Positions 33,674-43,516 are shown, counted from the stretch's first letter. The stretch: 64,000 bases of DNA from an uncultured Lacinutrix sp. (GCF_947500605.1 NZ_CANMSJ010000002.1:62001-126000); one strand, 5' to 3'. Translations and numbers: made by a program. The notes: generated by a model not told the origin, from the letters alone.

Positions 33674-34705
33674 TTAAGCCATTTCTCCTCTTAATGCAGT
33701 TTCATATATGGTTTTAAACAAGTTAGGTGTAATATTTTCTCCTAACAAATACATGAGTTTACTAACCGCTGCCTCGGTTGTGATGTCTTTTCCTGAAATT
33801 AAACCTATTTTTTTTAGTTTTTCACTAGTTTCATACTGTCCCATCATGACACTTCCGCCAGAACATTGTGTAATATTGATAATATGTATGCCTTTTTTAA
33901 TGGTTTCTTTTAATAATAAAATGAACCAATCTTCGGTTGTACAATTTCCGGCACCATAAGTTTCGATAATAACACCTTTTAGGTTTGGCGTATTAAATAT
34001 ACAGCGCAACAATTGTTCCGAAATGCCCGGAAACAACTTTATTAACGCTATATTTTTATCTAAATTTTTATGAACCAACAGTTTTTTTCTTTCATTGGGT
34101 TTAAATAACGCATCGTTATTTACCTTTAAATGTACGCCAGACTCTGCTAAATCAGGATAGTTTAAACTTGCAAAGGCTTCAAAATGCTCTGCGTTTATTT
34201 TTGTAGTTCTATTTGCTCTATATAATTTATATTCAAAATACAAGCACACCTCTTTAATTATAGGTTTACTATAATGTTGCAAAGAAGCAACTTGTATAGA
34301 AGTAATTAAATTCTCTTTGGCATCTGTACGCAAATCTCCAATTGGTAATTGAGAACCTGTAAACACTACTGGTTTTGCTAAATGTTCTAACATAAAACTT
34401 AAAGCAGACGCAGTATAACTCATTGTATCGCTACCGTGTAATACCACAAAACCATCAAATGTGTCGTAATTCTCTTCAATAACCTCAGCAATCTCAACCC
34501 AATATTTGGGCTCCATGTTACTAGAATCTATTGGTTCTATAAAAGAAAACGTTTCTATATTACAATCTAAAAGCTTTAGTTCTGGAATACGAACCAATAA
34601 ATTATCGAAATCAAACGCACGTAATGCTCCTGTTTCGGGATCTTTTATCATACCAATAGTTCCACCGGTATATATAAGGAGTATGTTCGGAATTGTTTTT
34701 GTCAT
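33674..34705 (-). CDS. ansA: Type I (cytoplasmic) L-asparaginase
   Basis: 343 residues. IYTGGTIGMI carries the first catalytic Thr, and VLHGSDTMSYTASALSFML the second Thr (GSDT). FTGSQLPIGDLRTDAKEN and GVIIETYGAGN are typical of AnsA. Converts Asn to Asp and ammonia. It lies 35 bp after tatD in the same direction, so the two may form an operon. Confidence 0.93.
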   Translation of the reverse strand: MTKTIPNILLIYTGGTIGMIKDPETGALRAFDFDNLLVRIPELKLLDCNIETFSFIEPIDSSNMEPKYWVEIAEVIEENYDTFDGFVVLHGSDTMSYTASALSFMLEHLAKPVVFTGSQLPIGDLRTDAKENLITSIQVASLQHYSKPIIKEVCLYFEYKLYRANRTTKINAEHFEAFASLNYPDLAESGVHLKVNNDALFKPNERKKLLVHKNLDKNIALIKLFPGISEQLLRCIFNTPNLKGVIIETYGAGNCTTEDWFILLLKETIKKGIHIINITQCSGGSVMMGQYETSEKLKKIGLISGKDITTEAAVSKLMYLLGENITPNLFKTIYETALRGEMA

Positions 34706-34740
34706 TTATTCGCTTTTAACTAACAGTATTTAGCTTTTGG

Positions 34741-35508
34741 TTACACGCCAAAAATGGCTTTAGAATTCTCTGTTGTAATATCGGCAATTTTTTCTTCAGA
34801 AATATTATAGATTTCCGAAAGCTTCTCCACGACCTTTAATATATAAGTACTTTCATTTCGCTTTCCGCGGAAAGGTTTTGGTGCTAAATAAGGAGAATCG
34901 GTTTCTAAAACAATATGTTTTAAATCGATTTCATTTAAAAACTGATCTATTTTACCATACTTAAATGTCGCTACACCACCAATACCCAATTTCATATTAT
35001 AAGAAATAGCTTGATGGGCGTGCTCTAAAGTTCCTGTAAAACAATGAAAAATCCCGTAAAGATCATCACTCTTTTCTTCTTCTAATATTTCAAAAATTTC
35101 ATCGAACGCTTCACGGCAATGTATTACAATTGGTAATTTATGTTGTTTTGCTAACTGTATTTGATATCTAAAAGCTTCTTGTTGTATTGCCAACGTACTT
35201 TTATCCCAATACAAATCGATACCAATTTCGCCAACGGCATAAAACTTATGGCTATCTAACATTTCTACAACATGTGCCAATTCCTCTTTATAGTTCTCCT
35301 TTACATGTGTTGGGTGTAAACCCATCATTAAAAAAATATTTTCAGGATAGTCTTTTTCTAATTGCAACATAGATGCTGTGTATGTAGAATCTATTGCAGG
35401 AATAAACAATCTTGAAACATTTGCTTCTATAGTACGCTGCATTACCTCCGCTCTATCTTCATCGAAAGCCTCACTATATAAGTGTGTATGTGTATCTGTA
35501 ATAATCAT
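34741..35508 (-). CDS. tatD: TatD family metal-dependent hydrolase
   Basis: 255 residues, TIM-barrel amidohydrolase. Metal ligands: THTHLYSEAF, GEIGIDLY, VIHCREAFDE, GIFHCFTG and LETDSPYLAP. PFRGKRNE is the conserved C-terminal signature. Members act as 3'-5' DNA/RNA exonucleases; cytoplasmic. Confidence 0.93.
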   Translation of the reverse strand: MIITDTHTHLYSEAFDEDRAEVMQRTIEANVSRLFIPAIDSTYTASMLQLEKDYPENIFLMMGLHPTHVKENYKEELAHVVEMLDSHKFYAVGEIGIDLYWDKSTLAIQQEAFRYQIQLAKQHKLPIVIHCREAFDEIFEILEEEKSDDLYGIFHCFTGTLEHAHQAISYNMKLGIGGVATFKYGKIDQFLNEIDLKHIVLETDSPYLAPKPFRGKRNESTYILKVVEKLSEIYNISEEKIADITTENSKAIFGV

Positions 35509-35520
35509 GCGGTAAAAATA

Positions 35521-35550
35521 AAAAAGTCATCGGTTTAATGATGACTTTTT
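35521..35550 (-). terminator. Terminator after the sigma/anti-sigma pair
   Basis: AAAAAGTCATC (35521-35531), loop of 8, GATGACTTTTT (35540-35550). A/T tracts allow function in both directions; on the minus strand it closes the unit 36945-35618. Confidence 0.8.
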
Positions 35551-35617
35551 ATGATTCTATTTTCTATAAAGTTCTGATAAATAAATTTAACCCTAACTAA
35601 AAATTATAATTTAGAGC

Positions 35618-36358
35618 TTACTCTAATTTATCTAACAACTTTTGAGCCTCTTTATAGTCGTCTGCTTCTTCAGAGATTTGTTTTAAAAGCACAATAGTAG
35701 CATCAATATTTTTTTGCTTCAACCTACTTAATGCCGAATACCACAATGCCCTGTCTTTATATGCAGATTCTCCTGCAATAATTTTATTTAATTGGGAGTC
35801 CGCTACCTTATAATTATCCAATTCTATATTAGTAATAGCATAATACAATTGTAATTCGCTGTTTTCAGGATCTTTTTCAAGCACATTTTTTAATAACACA
35901 TTTGCTTTTTCATAGTCCTTATTATTAAAGGCTTTTGTAGCAGCTATTAAATCTTTTACGCTACCTCTAACAATTGTCATTGGTTCGTGTGCGTTATAAT
36001 CTGAATACGTGGGATTAGAAAACTGATTAAAAGCAAAAACACCTAAAAAGATAACCACACTTGCAGCCATTGCCAGCTTTGCAAATCTAAACACTTTTGA
36101 AGGTTGTGGCTTAGTTGCTACTGCTTTCGCTTTATTAAAATGATTAGTAGATATACTTTCTAAGTTCTTTTTAAAGTCATTTGTTTCAGCTTCATTTCTA
36201 ATGCTATTTTGCAAATAAATAGTAGCGTCTAAAAACACTCTAAAACTTTGCGCAAATGCTTCGTCACTATCACGTCTGTTTTCAAAAGCTAGGCTTTCTT
36301 CCGCAGATAATTCATTATTTATATAACTATCGAATAAAATGTAATCCTGATCTTCCAT
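35618..36358 (-). CDS. Anti-sigma-factor-like membrane protein with periplasmic TPRs
   Basis: 246 residues. The N-terminal 85 residues (YILFDSYINNELSAEESLAFENRR...) have the composition of a cytoplasmic anti-sigma domain. One TM helix follows (FAKLAMAASVVIFLGVFAF, about 91-109), then a periplasmic region with TPR-like helices (AFNNKDYEKANVLLKNVLEKDPENSELQLYYAI, DRALWYSALSRLKQ). It is encoded 5 bp after the sigma factor gene, so it is probably its regulator. TPR-bearing anti-sigma proteins are common beside CHAT genes in Bacteroidota as I recall; the target is inferred from position only. Confidence 0.7.
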   Translation of the reverse strand: MEDQDYILFDSYINNELSAEESLAFENRRDSDEAFAQSFRVFLDATIYLQNSIRNEAETNDFKKNLESISTNHFNKAKAVATKPQPSKVFRFAKLAMAASVVIFLGVFAFNQFSNPTYSDYNAHEPMTIVRGSVKDLIAATKAFNNKDYEKANVLLKNVLEKDPENSELQLYYAITNIELDNYKVADSQLNKIIAGESAYKDRALWYSALSRLKQKNIDATIVLLKQISEEADDYKEAQKLLDKLE

Positions 36359-36363
36359 ATCAA

Positions 36364-36945
36364 TTAAAAATTAAGTTGATTAAATTTTGGCGACTCTTGA
36401 ACCAACTTTGTTAATTGCCCAATGCATAACGATTTCTTTTTTCGAGCATAAGCATAAGTTACACCTAAACTTTTAGCAACATCTTCCATAGATTTTATTT
36501 TAAAAGTTGCTTTTATTAAATCTTTACACGCTGTACCCATTTTTTGGAACATCTCGTTAAACAAAGCTTGTTTTTCTCCAAATAGCGAGGTTTCAAAGGC
36601 TAGTTCTTGTGCATCGTCATCTATAGATAAAACTTCTTCGTTAATTGTTACCTCTTTATTTTTATTTTTTTTGAGTGCGTTTAACCACTTACGTTTACAA
36701 AGCAAAAAGAAATAAGCATCAAAAGGACACGTAAGTTTCAAGTCTTGTTCTTTTGCTTGATTATATATAGTAACAATAGTTTCTTGTATAATGTCTTGCG
36801 CTTTATCTGCATCGCCACTATTCTGTTTTATATAATTAACCACTTTAGGCACGAACTTATCGTAAATAGCTTGTATAATAAAAGAGTTATTATTTAATAA
36901 TCCTTCTATATACTTTTGATCTTCATGAATTTTCTTCCCACTCAT
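36364..36945 (-). CDS. ECF-type RNA polymerase sigma factor
   Basis: 193 residues. Region 2 is IQAIYDKFVPKVVNYIKQNSGDADKAQDIIQETIVTIYNQ ending around FFLLCKRKWLNALKK. Region 4 is CKDLIKATFKIKSMEDVAKSLGVTYAYARKKKSLCIGQL, with an HTH. It lacks regions 1 and 3, as ECF factors do. It is divergent from the secreted-protein gene at 37097 (151-bp shared upstream region) and precedes the anti-sigma-like gene. Confidence 0.88.
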   Translation of the reverse strand: MSGKKIHEDQKYIEGLLNNNSFIIQAIYDKFVPKVVNYIKQNSGDADKAQDIIQETIVTIYNQAKEQDLKLTCPFDAYFFLLCKRKWLNALKKNKNKEVTINEEVLSIDDDAQELAFETSLFGEKQALFNEMFQKMGTACKDLIKATFKIKSMEDVAKSLGVTYAYARKKKSLCIGQLTKLVQESPKFNQLNF

Positions 36946-37096
36946 AAGTCCTTGTTTTTCGGTTAGTTTCCTACGAATTTAAAAAAACTTTAGAAAAGAG
37001 AGGTAACAATTTTTAAATGGTTTTGATATAAGGTTGTAAAAGGCAAAACGCCAATAACTTTATAACAAAACATTAAGCTATAAACATTTAGAAATT

Positions 37097-37534
37097 ATGA
37101 AAAATTCAATTTTAATTATCGCGACAGTAGTATTAAGCTTTTTAAATTTAAATGCTACAACCTTAAAAACGAACCCAAACACTGCAACAAGTGTAGATAT
37201 TACAAAAGATGAAATAGTACAAATTTTTGATTGGACTGTTAAAACAACAACTGGTGAATTTGCAGGAACAGCCTCTACTTTATTCGACGCCAAAAGAATA
37301 TCAAACATGTTAGGACAAGGCACGATAGTACTTGAGCAAAAAATCACCAACTATTATGTATTAAAAAGTGAAATGCATTCTAAAACTAATAGAGCTTATT
37401 TCTGGGAAGTAAAGAGCGAATACGGTTATGCTAAAGGATATAGCTCTAATGAGTTTTCTGCTAAAAAGATGATGCATTTAGTAGTAAAAGGAGATATCGT
37501 TTCTTACAAAATTATAGAGAGTAAAAACAAATAA
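37097..37534 (+). CDS. Secreted protein of unknown function, 145 aa
   Basis: Signal peptide (MKNSILIIATVVLSFLNLNA), then a mixed alpha/beta domain (EIVQIFDWTVKTTTGEF, QGTIVLEQKITNYYVLKSE, KMMHLVVKGDIVSYKII). No family recognised. It is transcribed divergently from the sigma factor and closed by its own terminator, so it is probably not in the PKD-CHAT transcript. It could be a target of the adjacent sigma factor (inference). Confidence 0.7.
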   Translation: MKNSILIIATVVLSFLNLNATTLKTNPNTATSVDITKDEIVQIFDWTVKTTTGEFAGTASTLFDAKRISNMLGQGTIVLEQKITNYYVLKSEMHSKTNRAYFWEVKSEYGYAKGYSSNEFSAKKMMHLVVKGDIVSYKIIESKNK

Positions 37535-37593
37535 AAAGCAGAATAGACACAAGAAGCTCTTGATGTATTATCGATATTAGATTACTACCTATA

Positions 37594-37626
37594 AAAGACC
37601 AGGAAATAATTTTTTTTCTGGTCTTT
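37594..37626 (+). terminator. Terminator after the 145-aa secreted protein gene
   Basis: AAAGACCAG (37594-37602) pairs with CTGGTCTTT (37618-37626). The loop holds a T run; a weak G-TTT tail follows. The rest of the 37535-37804 gap holds a TATCTTTA element (37773-37780), 24 bp before the PKD gene, as a possible promoter. Confidence 0.65.
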
Positions 37627-37804
37627 GTTTTACATTAAAAAGTATAGAATTAAAACAAGCTATTTGACTTATATAAAACCTAATTTACAGTTAATTAACT
37701 CAAAACAGCAAGTAATATAATGTACTTAAGAAATTAACAGATTTTCAATTAACTTTGAAATTACAGTTTTTGTATCTTTAAATTCTTAACCAACCAACGC
37801 TATT

Positions 37805-39763
37805 ATGAAAAATCTAATAACACTTTTCATTATTCTTTTTATCTCTCAAAAGGCAATAAGTCAAGAAAACCAAGTAGTAGATACAACTAGAAGAGTTGCT
37901 AATATTACATATAAAAAGAACGGTAGCGAAGTTACCTTTACACCAGAAACACCTCCATTAACTCAAATAGCAGGAGCTCCAACAGCATTTTACAAACACT
38001 TTTGGGAGCTAGGAGATGGTGATTACAGCAACGAAAAAGCACCTACAAAACAATATAAAAAAGAAGGCGAATACGAAGTTAAATATTGGGCAACCAATGT
38101 TTACGACAATGGAAAACCACCAACATCAAGGCCTAAAAAAATTAAAGTTGACGATGCTAATGATTCTGCAGAAGCTTCTAATACTATGGCAGACGATCTT
38201 ACGCTCTTGCGTAACAGAGAACCTATGCCCGAAGAAGAAATGGTTGTAGTTATGAGTTATAAAAATTATAAAGACTACGCTACTAGCGGAACGCTTCATC
38301 TTTATTTTAATGAACAAAAGTATAAAGCCGATAATTTTGAATTAGCAGATACCAGACTTTATAATAACGAAAGACAAATAGATAGTGAAGACTTTGTTTT
38401 TACACACGAAGTTAACGATGAGCGTAGTTTTTACGCTTCGTCTAAAAACGAAATAAATTTACTTCGTGCACATTTTCAAGACTCTACAGAAAAGGAAGAT
38501 CTTGAGCTTACACTTATGGAAACTAAAGCAACATATAAAAAATCAAGCACCATTGCTTTTGAGAATATGAAACCTAACGAAGAACGTAACATCTTCTACA
38601 CTTTTAAAACAACACCAGAAATGTTGAAGGATACAAGTGCCATAATTTCGGTTAGAAGTATTTATATTCCAGATAACAATTACAAAACTCACAAAGTAAA
38701 AGACATGGAAATGGAGATTGTAACCTCTCACGATCCTAATAAAATGTCATCAAATTCTACCTTTTTAAATTATAGATTGGTTCGTTTTAAAAGACCAAAA
38801 TTTAAAATTCGATTCCAAAACAATGGCGAAGGTCCGGCAAGCACTATTCGTTTGGAAACAGATGTTCCAGATATGTTCAATAAATCTACCATTCAAGTCG
38901 AAGACATGTATCCAAAGGTGAAAATCTGTCCAAAAACTGAAGTCAATTACAGTTGCCTAGACACTACCTATACCGATAAGCAAGCCATTTTCACTTTCAA
39001 AAACATCTATCTTCCTGGAAGCGAACAAAAAAATGTAAAGGATTACGATTCTACTCAAGGTTTTGTAAAATACAGTTTAAACTTTAGCAAAGATTTTCAT
39101 AAACAAAAAACGAAATCAAGAACCGCTATTATTTTCGACAAAAACGAACCTATAATTACCAATTATTCTACAACTCGTTTTTTACCAGGCATCTCAATTG
39201 GAGCAAAAACAGGGTACAATGCGTTTAGTGATCTTGAAGATTCTAAAAGTTATTTTGTAGGCGCTACTATTTCACCTTATAAATCTTACAAGTGGTATTG
39301 GCAGGTTGAGTTATTAAACAGTTTTCATGAATATAACGACAACACTACGGTTACTGTCGAAGATATTGACTCACCTACTTTTATTGGCATACAGCGTACC
39401 ACTAAAAAAACTAGTTACAATAATGTAGATTGGGAATTACCTGTTTTAGCACGATACAACGTAAATAATTATATTGGTTTAGGAGCCGGATTACAAGGCA
39501 TGATTTCGTTAAGTGAAAAGAATACCGAGAGCACAACTATAGAGCGAGCAGAAAGCATAAATGGAGTCGAAATTGGTCCCTACACTCAAATTAGTGAGAC
39601 CGCTAACAGCACAACAAATTCTTTTAACAACTTTAGAACTGGTTTTCTAGTAGAAGCCACTGCAGGTTTTGCGAGAATTGGCCCTAGTGTTGGAGCACGC
39701 TATGTTATCAGTTTTAAAGAAAACTATAATTACATGCAATTTTATGCTATCTGGAAATTCTGA
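37805..39763 (+). CDS. PKD-domain outer-membrane protein of the CHAT locus
   Basis: 652 residues. Signal peptide (MKNLITLFIILFISQKAISQ), one PKD domain at about 45-115 (FWELGDGDYSNEKAPTKQY then EYEVKYWATNVYDNG), a long beta-rich middle with DUF11-like features (FQNNGEGPASTIRLETDVPDM), and a C-terminal 200 residues that look like an outer-membrane barrel (ISIGAKTGYNAFSD ... GFARIGPSVGARYVISF ... MQFYAIWKF). Probably a surface or periplasm-facing sensor or scaffold. The CHAT gene starts 51 bp later. Confidence 0.72.
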   Translation: MKNLITLFIILFISQKAISQENQVVDTTRRVANITYKKNGSEVTFTPETPPLTQIAGAPTAFYKHFWELGDGDYSNEKAPTKQYKKEGEYEVKYWATNVYDNGKPPTSRPKKIKVDDANDSAEASNTMADDLTLLRNREPMPEEEMVVVMSYKNYKDYATSGTLHLYFNEQKYKADNFELADTRLYNNERQIDSEDFVFTHEVNDERSFYASSKNEINLLRAHFQDSTEKEDLELTLMETKATYKKSSTIAFENMKPNEERNIFYTFKTTPEMLKDTSAIISVRSIYIPDNNYKTHKVKDMEMEIVTSHDPNKMSSNSTFLNYRLVRFKRPKFKIRFQNNGEGPASTIRLETDVPDMFNKSTIQVEDMYPKVKICPKTEVNYSCLDTTYTDKQAIFTFKNIYLPGSEQKNVKDYDSTQGFVKYSLNFSKDFHKQKTKSRTAIIFDKNEPIITNYSTTRFLPGISIGAKTGYNAFSDLEDSKSYFVGATISPYKSYKWYWQVELLNSFHEYNDNTTVTVEDIDSPTFIGIQRTTKKTSYNNVDWELPVLARYNVNNYIGLGAGLQGMISLSEKNTESTTIERAESINGVEIGPYTQISETANSTTNSFNNFRTGFLVEATAGFARIGPSVGARYVISFKENYNYMQFYAIWKF

Positions 39764-39814
39764 TGCTAAGCCTCTTTTGGAAACTCACTCATTTGAAAAT
39801 TATTATAATTAATT

Positions 39815-42388
39815 ATGAAAAACCACTTACTCATTCTCTGTTTTCTTTGCTTCGGAAGTGTGTTTTCGCAAACCTTAGAAAATAGAATCTATGAGGCTAC
39901 AGACGCTTTTAATCTTACTAAATCTACTGAAGCATTAACTACATTAAACAATAGTATTACATCTTTTGAAGCACAATTGTCTACAACAGACGATTACTTG
40001 GCATTTGTAAACCTACTCCTAAATAAAGCACATTACTTAAAAGCGAATAACAATAATACAAAAGCGATTAATAGCTACGAAAAAGCGTTTCTGCTTTATA
40101 ATAATAAAGTTGCATCTGTTTATAAATACAATATTGTCGATTATTGTTTAATTCCATTAGGTGTGCTTTATAACGAAATTGGAGATCATACAGCTGCCGA
40201 AAACATTATAAAAACCTACATCTCATTAGCCGAAAAAAACAAAAACAATACACAACGTGTTGCAGGAGCTATAAATTTATCGCGTTTGTACCAAACCATT
40301 GGAAGGCATCAATTAGCTATTGATATTGCAAATTATGGCCTCAATATAAAACAAGCTAGTACGCTGCAAAAAAACAAGTTAAAACTTATAAAATCGAGAA
40401 GTGAAGCAAGGCTAAATAAAAAAGCAAAATTCATAAATAACGGTGACATTGTGCTTAACTTTAAAACACAATCTATAGAAGCTTTAGAATTGGCTTACGA
40501 AATAGCTATTCAAAAAAAAGATTATGTATTAGCTTTAAAAATATTTAAAAACTTAAAAGGGCTCAAAACGAATGTACTGTCATCAGCAAATAGTTTGTCT
40601 AAAATTTATATTGAAGAAGCACAACTCTACTTACTACTTAAGCAACCCGAGGACACTAAAAAAAGTTTGAAATCTGCTTTAAAATTATTGATTCCTAATT
40701 ATAGTTCTAAGGCAATGCCTTTAGAAACTGACTTATATCCAGAGAATGCTTTTATTGGGATTTTCGATTTATTTGCTGAAATACAAACCAATCCTAAAAA
40801 AGCAATTGAGTATTACAATTTAAGTTTTTATGTAAGTGATTTGCTCACTGAAAACATTACATCTCAAGAAGGGAAACTTATAGCACTAAACGAAAAACGC
40901 AAGCGAAGCGAAGAAAGTTTAAACCTATTATATTATCTACAAAATAACAGTGATGACACTAAATACACATTAGAAGCATTACAACTCTGCGAACGCTATA
41001 AAGCTTCGGTTTTAAAAGAAACTATTAGTAAAAAAAACTTATTAAAGGAACATCCAAAAGATTCACTTTTAATAACACAACAAAAGCTTTTAAATAATCA
41101 AGGACAGATTATTAATAAACTAACAAGGGCTCCTTTTACTAATTTTACTGAAGACCAAAAACTAGAACTTAGAGAACAATTATCTTCAATAAATATTGAA
41201 TTAAAAGACTTAAAAAGCATCATTAATAAAAAGTACACTACTAAGTCAAAAGCCTCTTTAGATATATTAAAACTTAATACTAAATTAATAAAAGACCAAT
41301 CTACATTGGTAAATTACTTTTATGGTAAAAATGCGCTTTATCAAATTATTGTTTCAGATAAAGCAACAGCTTTTAATAAGATTCTTTTAAATGATGTAAA
41401 TACTAAAGCTATTAAAACCTTTATAAAGTATTTTGATAATCCTTCTGCTATAAACAACAATATCTCTAAATATACTGCAGATGCGCATTCACTTTACAAA
41501 CTATTAAAATTAAATGAAGTAAAAGACAAAAAGAACCTCATTATTATTCCAGATGGCTTTTTAAATTTCATTCCTTTTGATGCCCTTTTAACTACAAAAA
41601 CTGAAAGTAAGACTTTCGGAAACATGCCGTTTTTTGTAAAATTTCATACAGCAGTTTTTAACTCTAACATTTCATTATATATAAAGGACAATTCTACTAA
41701 AGTAAAACATAGTGTTTTAGGTGTATTTCCTGTTTTCAAAAATACTTCTCAAGAATTAATTTACTCAATAGACGAAGCCAAAAATATTAAAAAAAAAATA
41801 GAGAGTACATTATTAATGCGTGATCAAGCCACTAAAAGTAACTTTCTAAAACAAGCCAACGAATACTCTATTCTTCATATATCCACACATGGAACAAGTG
41901 GTGATTTTTTTGAGCCTGCACAAATAGCTTTTATAGACCAACCAATATCTACTACCGAGCTATATGGGCTAAATTTAAATCCAGAATTGGTAGTTTTAAG
42001 CGCTTGCGAAACAGGTGTTGGCGAAATAAAACGTGGAGAAGGCGTTTTAAGTATTGCAAGAGGTTTCCAATATGCTGGAGCAAAAAGAATATTGTATTCG
42101 CTTTGGCAAATTAGTGATTTATCGACATCGCAAATAATGACTTCCTTTTACAAAAAATTGTACAATAGTAAATCTATAAGTTATGCGAATCAACAATCGA
42201 AGTTAGATTACATCAATAATGAAGATATAAAAAACTTAAAAAAATCACCATATTATTGGAGCGCCTTTACACTTTACGGAAGTTTTGATAAAGTTAATGA
42301 AACTAATAATTTATGGCTAATTATTGGACTGTCACTTGTAATTATAGTACTTTTACTGTGGTTATTTAAACGGAAAAATGGAAAATAA
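39815..42388 (+). CDS. TPR-CHAT caspase-like protease, membrane-anchored
   Basis: 857 residues. A signal peptide (MKNHLLILCFLCFGSVFSQ) is followed by TPR-like helical repeats (about 30-400), a coiled segment, then a CHAT domain (about 500-820) in which the catalytic pair is intact: H692 in LHISTHGTSG and C731 in VVLSACETGVGE. GFQYAGAKRILYSLWQISD is a further family signature. The end is one TM helix (WLIIGLSLVIIVLLLWLF) with a basic KRKNGK tail, so the protease domain should face the periplasm with its tail in the cytoplasm. CHAT proteins are clan CD cysteine proteases related to caspases and separase. The gene overlaps the next one by 11 bp. Confidence 0.9.
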   Translation: MKNHLLILCFLCFGSVFSQTLENRIYEATDAFNLTKSTEALTTLNNSITSFEAQLSTTDDYLAFVNLLLNKAHYLKANNNNTKAINSYEKAFLLYNNKVASVYKYNIVDYCLIPLGVLYNEIGDHTAAENIIKTYISLAEKNKNNTQRVAGAINLSRLYQTIGRHQLAIDIANYGLNIKQASTLQKNKLKLIKSRSEARLNKKAKFINNGDIVLNFKTQSIEALELAYEIAIQKKDYVLALKIFKNLKGLKTNVLSSANSLSKIYIEEAQLYLLLKQPEDTKKSLKSALKLLIPNYSSKAMPLETDLYPENAFIGIFDLFAEIQTNPKKAIEYYNLSFYVSDLLTENITSQEGKLIALNEKRKRSEESLNLLYYLQNNSDDTKYTLEALQLCERYKASVLKETISKKNLLKEHPKDSLLITQQKLLNNQGQIINKLTRAPFTNFTEDQKLELREQLSSINIELKDLKSIINKKYTTKSKASLDILKLNTKLIKDQSTLVNYFYGKNALYQIIVSDKATAFNKILLNDVNTKAIKTFIKYFDNPSAINNNISKYTADAHSLYKLLKLNEVKDKKNLIIIPDGFLNFIPFDALLTTKTESKTFGNMPFFVKFHTAVFNSNISLYIKDNSTKVKHSVLGVFPVFKNTSQELIYSIDEAKNIKKKIESTLLMRDQATKSNFLKQANEYSILHISTHGTSGDFFEPAQIAFIDQPISTTELYGLNLNPELVVLSACETGVGEIKRGEGVLSIARGFQYAGAKRILYSLWQISDLSTSQIMTSFYKKLYNSKSISYANQQSKLDYINNEDIKNLKKSPYYWSAFTLYGSFDKVNETNNLWLIIGLSLVIIVLLLWLFKRKNGK

Positions 42389-42824
42389 GCTCTGGGATCA
42401 TTTACTTCAAGAAGGATACAAAAAAATAAAACTAAGACTCACACAAACTAATCATTTTGAAGTAAGAGCTAGTATTAATGGTGTAAAAGGACTTTTTATT
42501 TTAGACACAGGAGCATCTAATAGTTGTATTGGTTTTGAAGATGTCGATTTTTTTAACCTAAAAGCCAAAGCTTCAAACATAAAAGCTGCAGGAGCAGGAG
42601 CAACAGATATGCTAACTCAAACAGCATCTAAAAACACTATTAAAATTGGTAGTTGGAAAAACTTAAACCTTACCTTAGTCCTATTCGATTTAACACATGT
42701 AAATACAGCCTTAACAATGCATAATGCAAAACCTGTAAATGGTATTATTGGTGCTGATGTATTAAAAAAAGGAAAAGCAATTATAGATTATAACAAGAAA
42801 TACCTTTACTTAAAATCGCTATAG
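42378..42824 (+). CDS. Retropepsin-like aspartic protease
   Basis: 148 residues, no signal peptide. LFILDTGASNSCIG carries the catalytic Asp (D43, DTGAS), and NGIIGADVLKKGKAIIDY is the hydrophobic-Gly segment near the C-terminus of the fold. A single lobe implies an active homodimer, as in retroviral proteases and the bacterial gag-asp/Perp/TIGR02281 groups. The start overlaps the CHAT gene by 11 bp, so translation is probably coupled. Two protease genes of different classes, coupled like this, suggest a proteolytic relay or shared substrate (inference). Confidence 0.88.
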   Translation: MENKLWDHLLQEGYKKIKLRLTQTNHFEVRASINGVKGLFILDTGASNSCIGFEDVDFFNLKAKASNIKAAGAGATDMLTQTASKNTIKIGSWKNLNLTLVLFDLTHVNTALTMHNAKPVNGIIGADVLKKGKAIIDYNKKYLYLKSL

Positions 42825-42883
42825 TGCAATAATTTTATTACATTTATTAAGCTATGCCTTTCACATAAAAACTCCCTTAAAAT

Positions 42884-43516
42884 ATGAGTACCTCCATTGT
42901 TATTGCAGACGACCATCCATTAATGCTTCGCGGCTTAAGTGATTTTTTATCCTCTAAAGGATACAACATTTTAGGAAAAGCAGAAGATGGACAGGCGGCA
43001 TACAATCTCATTATTAAACACAAACCAGATATTGCTGTTCTAGACATAAGAATGCCTTATTTAACAGGCTTAGATGTTGCCGAACAATGTCAAAAATACG
43101 AGCTAGACACGAAAGTAATTTTAATTACTTTCGATAATGAAGAGGCTCTTTTCGATAAAGCGAGAGCATTTAATGTATATGGTTATATATTAAAAGAATT
43201 TGCTATTGAAGAAATTGAAATATGTATTGGTCATGTTGAAAAAAACGAAAAGTATTTTAGTGAAGAAATAGCCTCTTATTTAAACTCTAAAATAAAATAC
43301 TCTAATGCACACATTAAAGATTTACTAACCAAAACAGAATTGAAAGTTGTTAAGCTGCTATCGAAAAACAAATCTAATCAAGAAATTTCCGATACGCTAC
43401 AGAGTTCTATAAGAACAATAGAAAAACACAGAAGCAATATTGTAAAGAAATTAAAACTTCAAAAGTCTCATAATGCACTTATGCTTTGGGCTAATTTGAA
43501 TAAAGATTTATTCTAG
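42884..43516 (+). CDS. NarL/LuxR-type response regulator
   Basis: 210 residues. The receiver domain has the acidic pair D9-D10, phospho-acceptor D54 (VLDIRMP), T82 and K104, all intact. The C-terminal HTH (LLTKTELKVVKLLSKNKSNQEISDTLQSSIRTIEKHRSNI-type GerE fold, about 145-205) is complete. No histidine kinase is encoded in the window, so the partner is elsewhere. It is the last gene of the plus-strand PKD-CHAT-retropepsin run. The four palindromes that follow within 1.1 kb are good candidates for its binding sites. Confidence 0.93.
   Translation: MSTSIVIADDHPLMLRGLSDFLSSKGYNILGKAEDGQAAYNLIIKHKPDIAVLDIRMPYLTGLDVAEQCQKYELDTKVILITFDNEEALFDKARAFNVYGYILKEFAIEEIEICIGHVEKNEKYFSEEIASYLNSKIKYSNAHIKDLLTKTELKVVKLLSKNKSNQEISDTLQSSIRTIEKHRSNIVKKLKLQKSHNALMLWANLNKDLF

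Noticed and set aside
34861-34874. CTTTCCGCGGAAAG palindrome in tatD as a third copy of the short repeat
   Set aside because: It encodes the conserved TatD signature FRGKR, so protein constraint explains it.
42378-42824. Retroelement or retrovirus remnant because of the retropepsin fold
   Set aside because: No reverse transcriptase or gag-like gene is nearby; bacterial single-lobe aspartic proteases of this type are well known.
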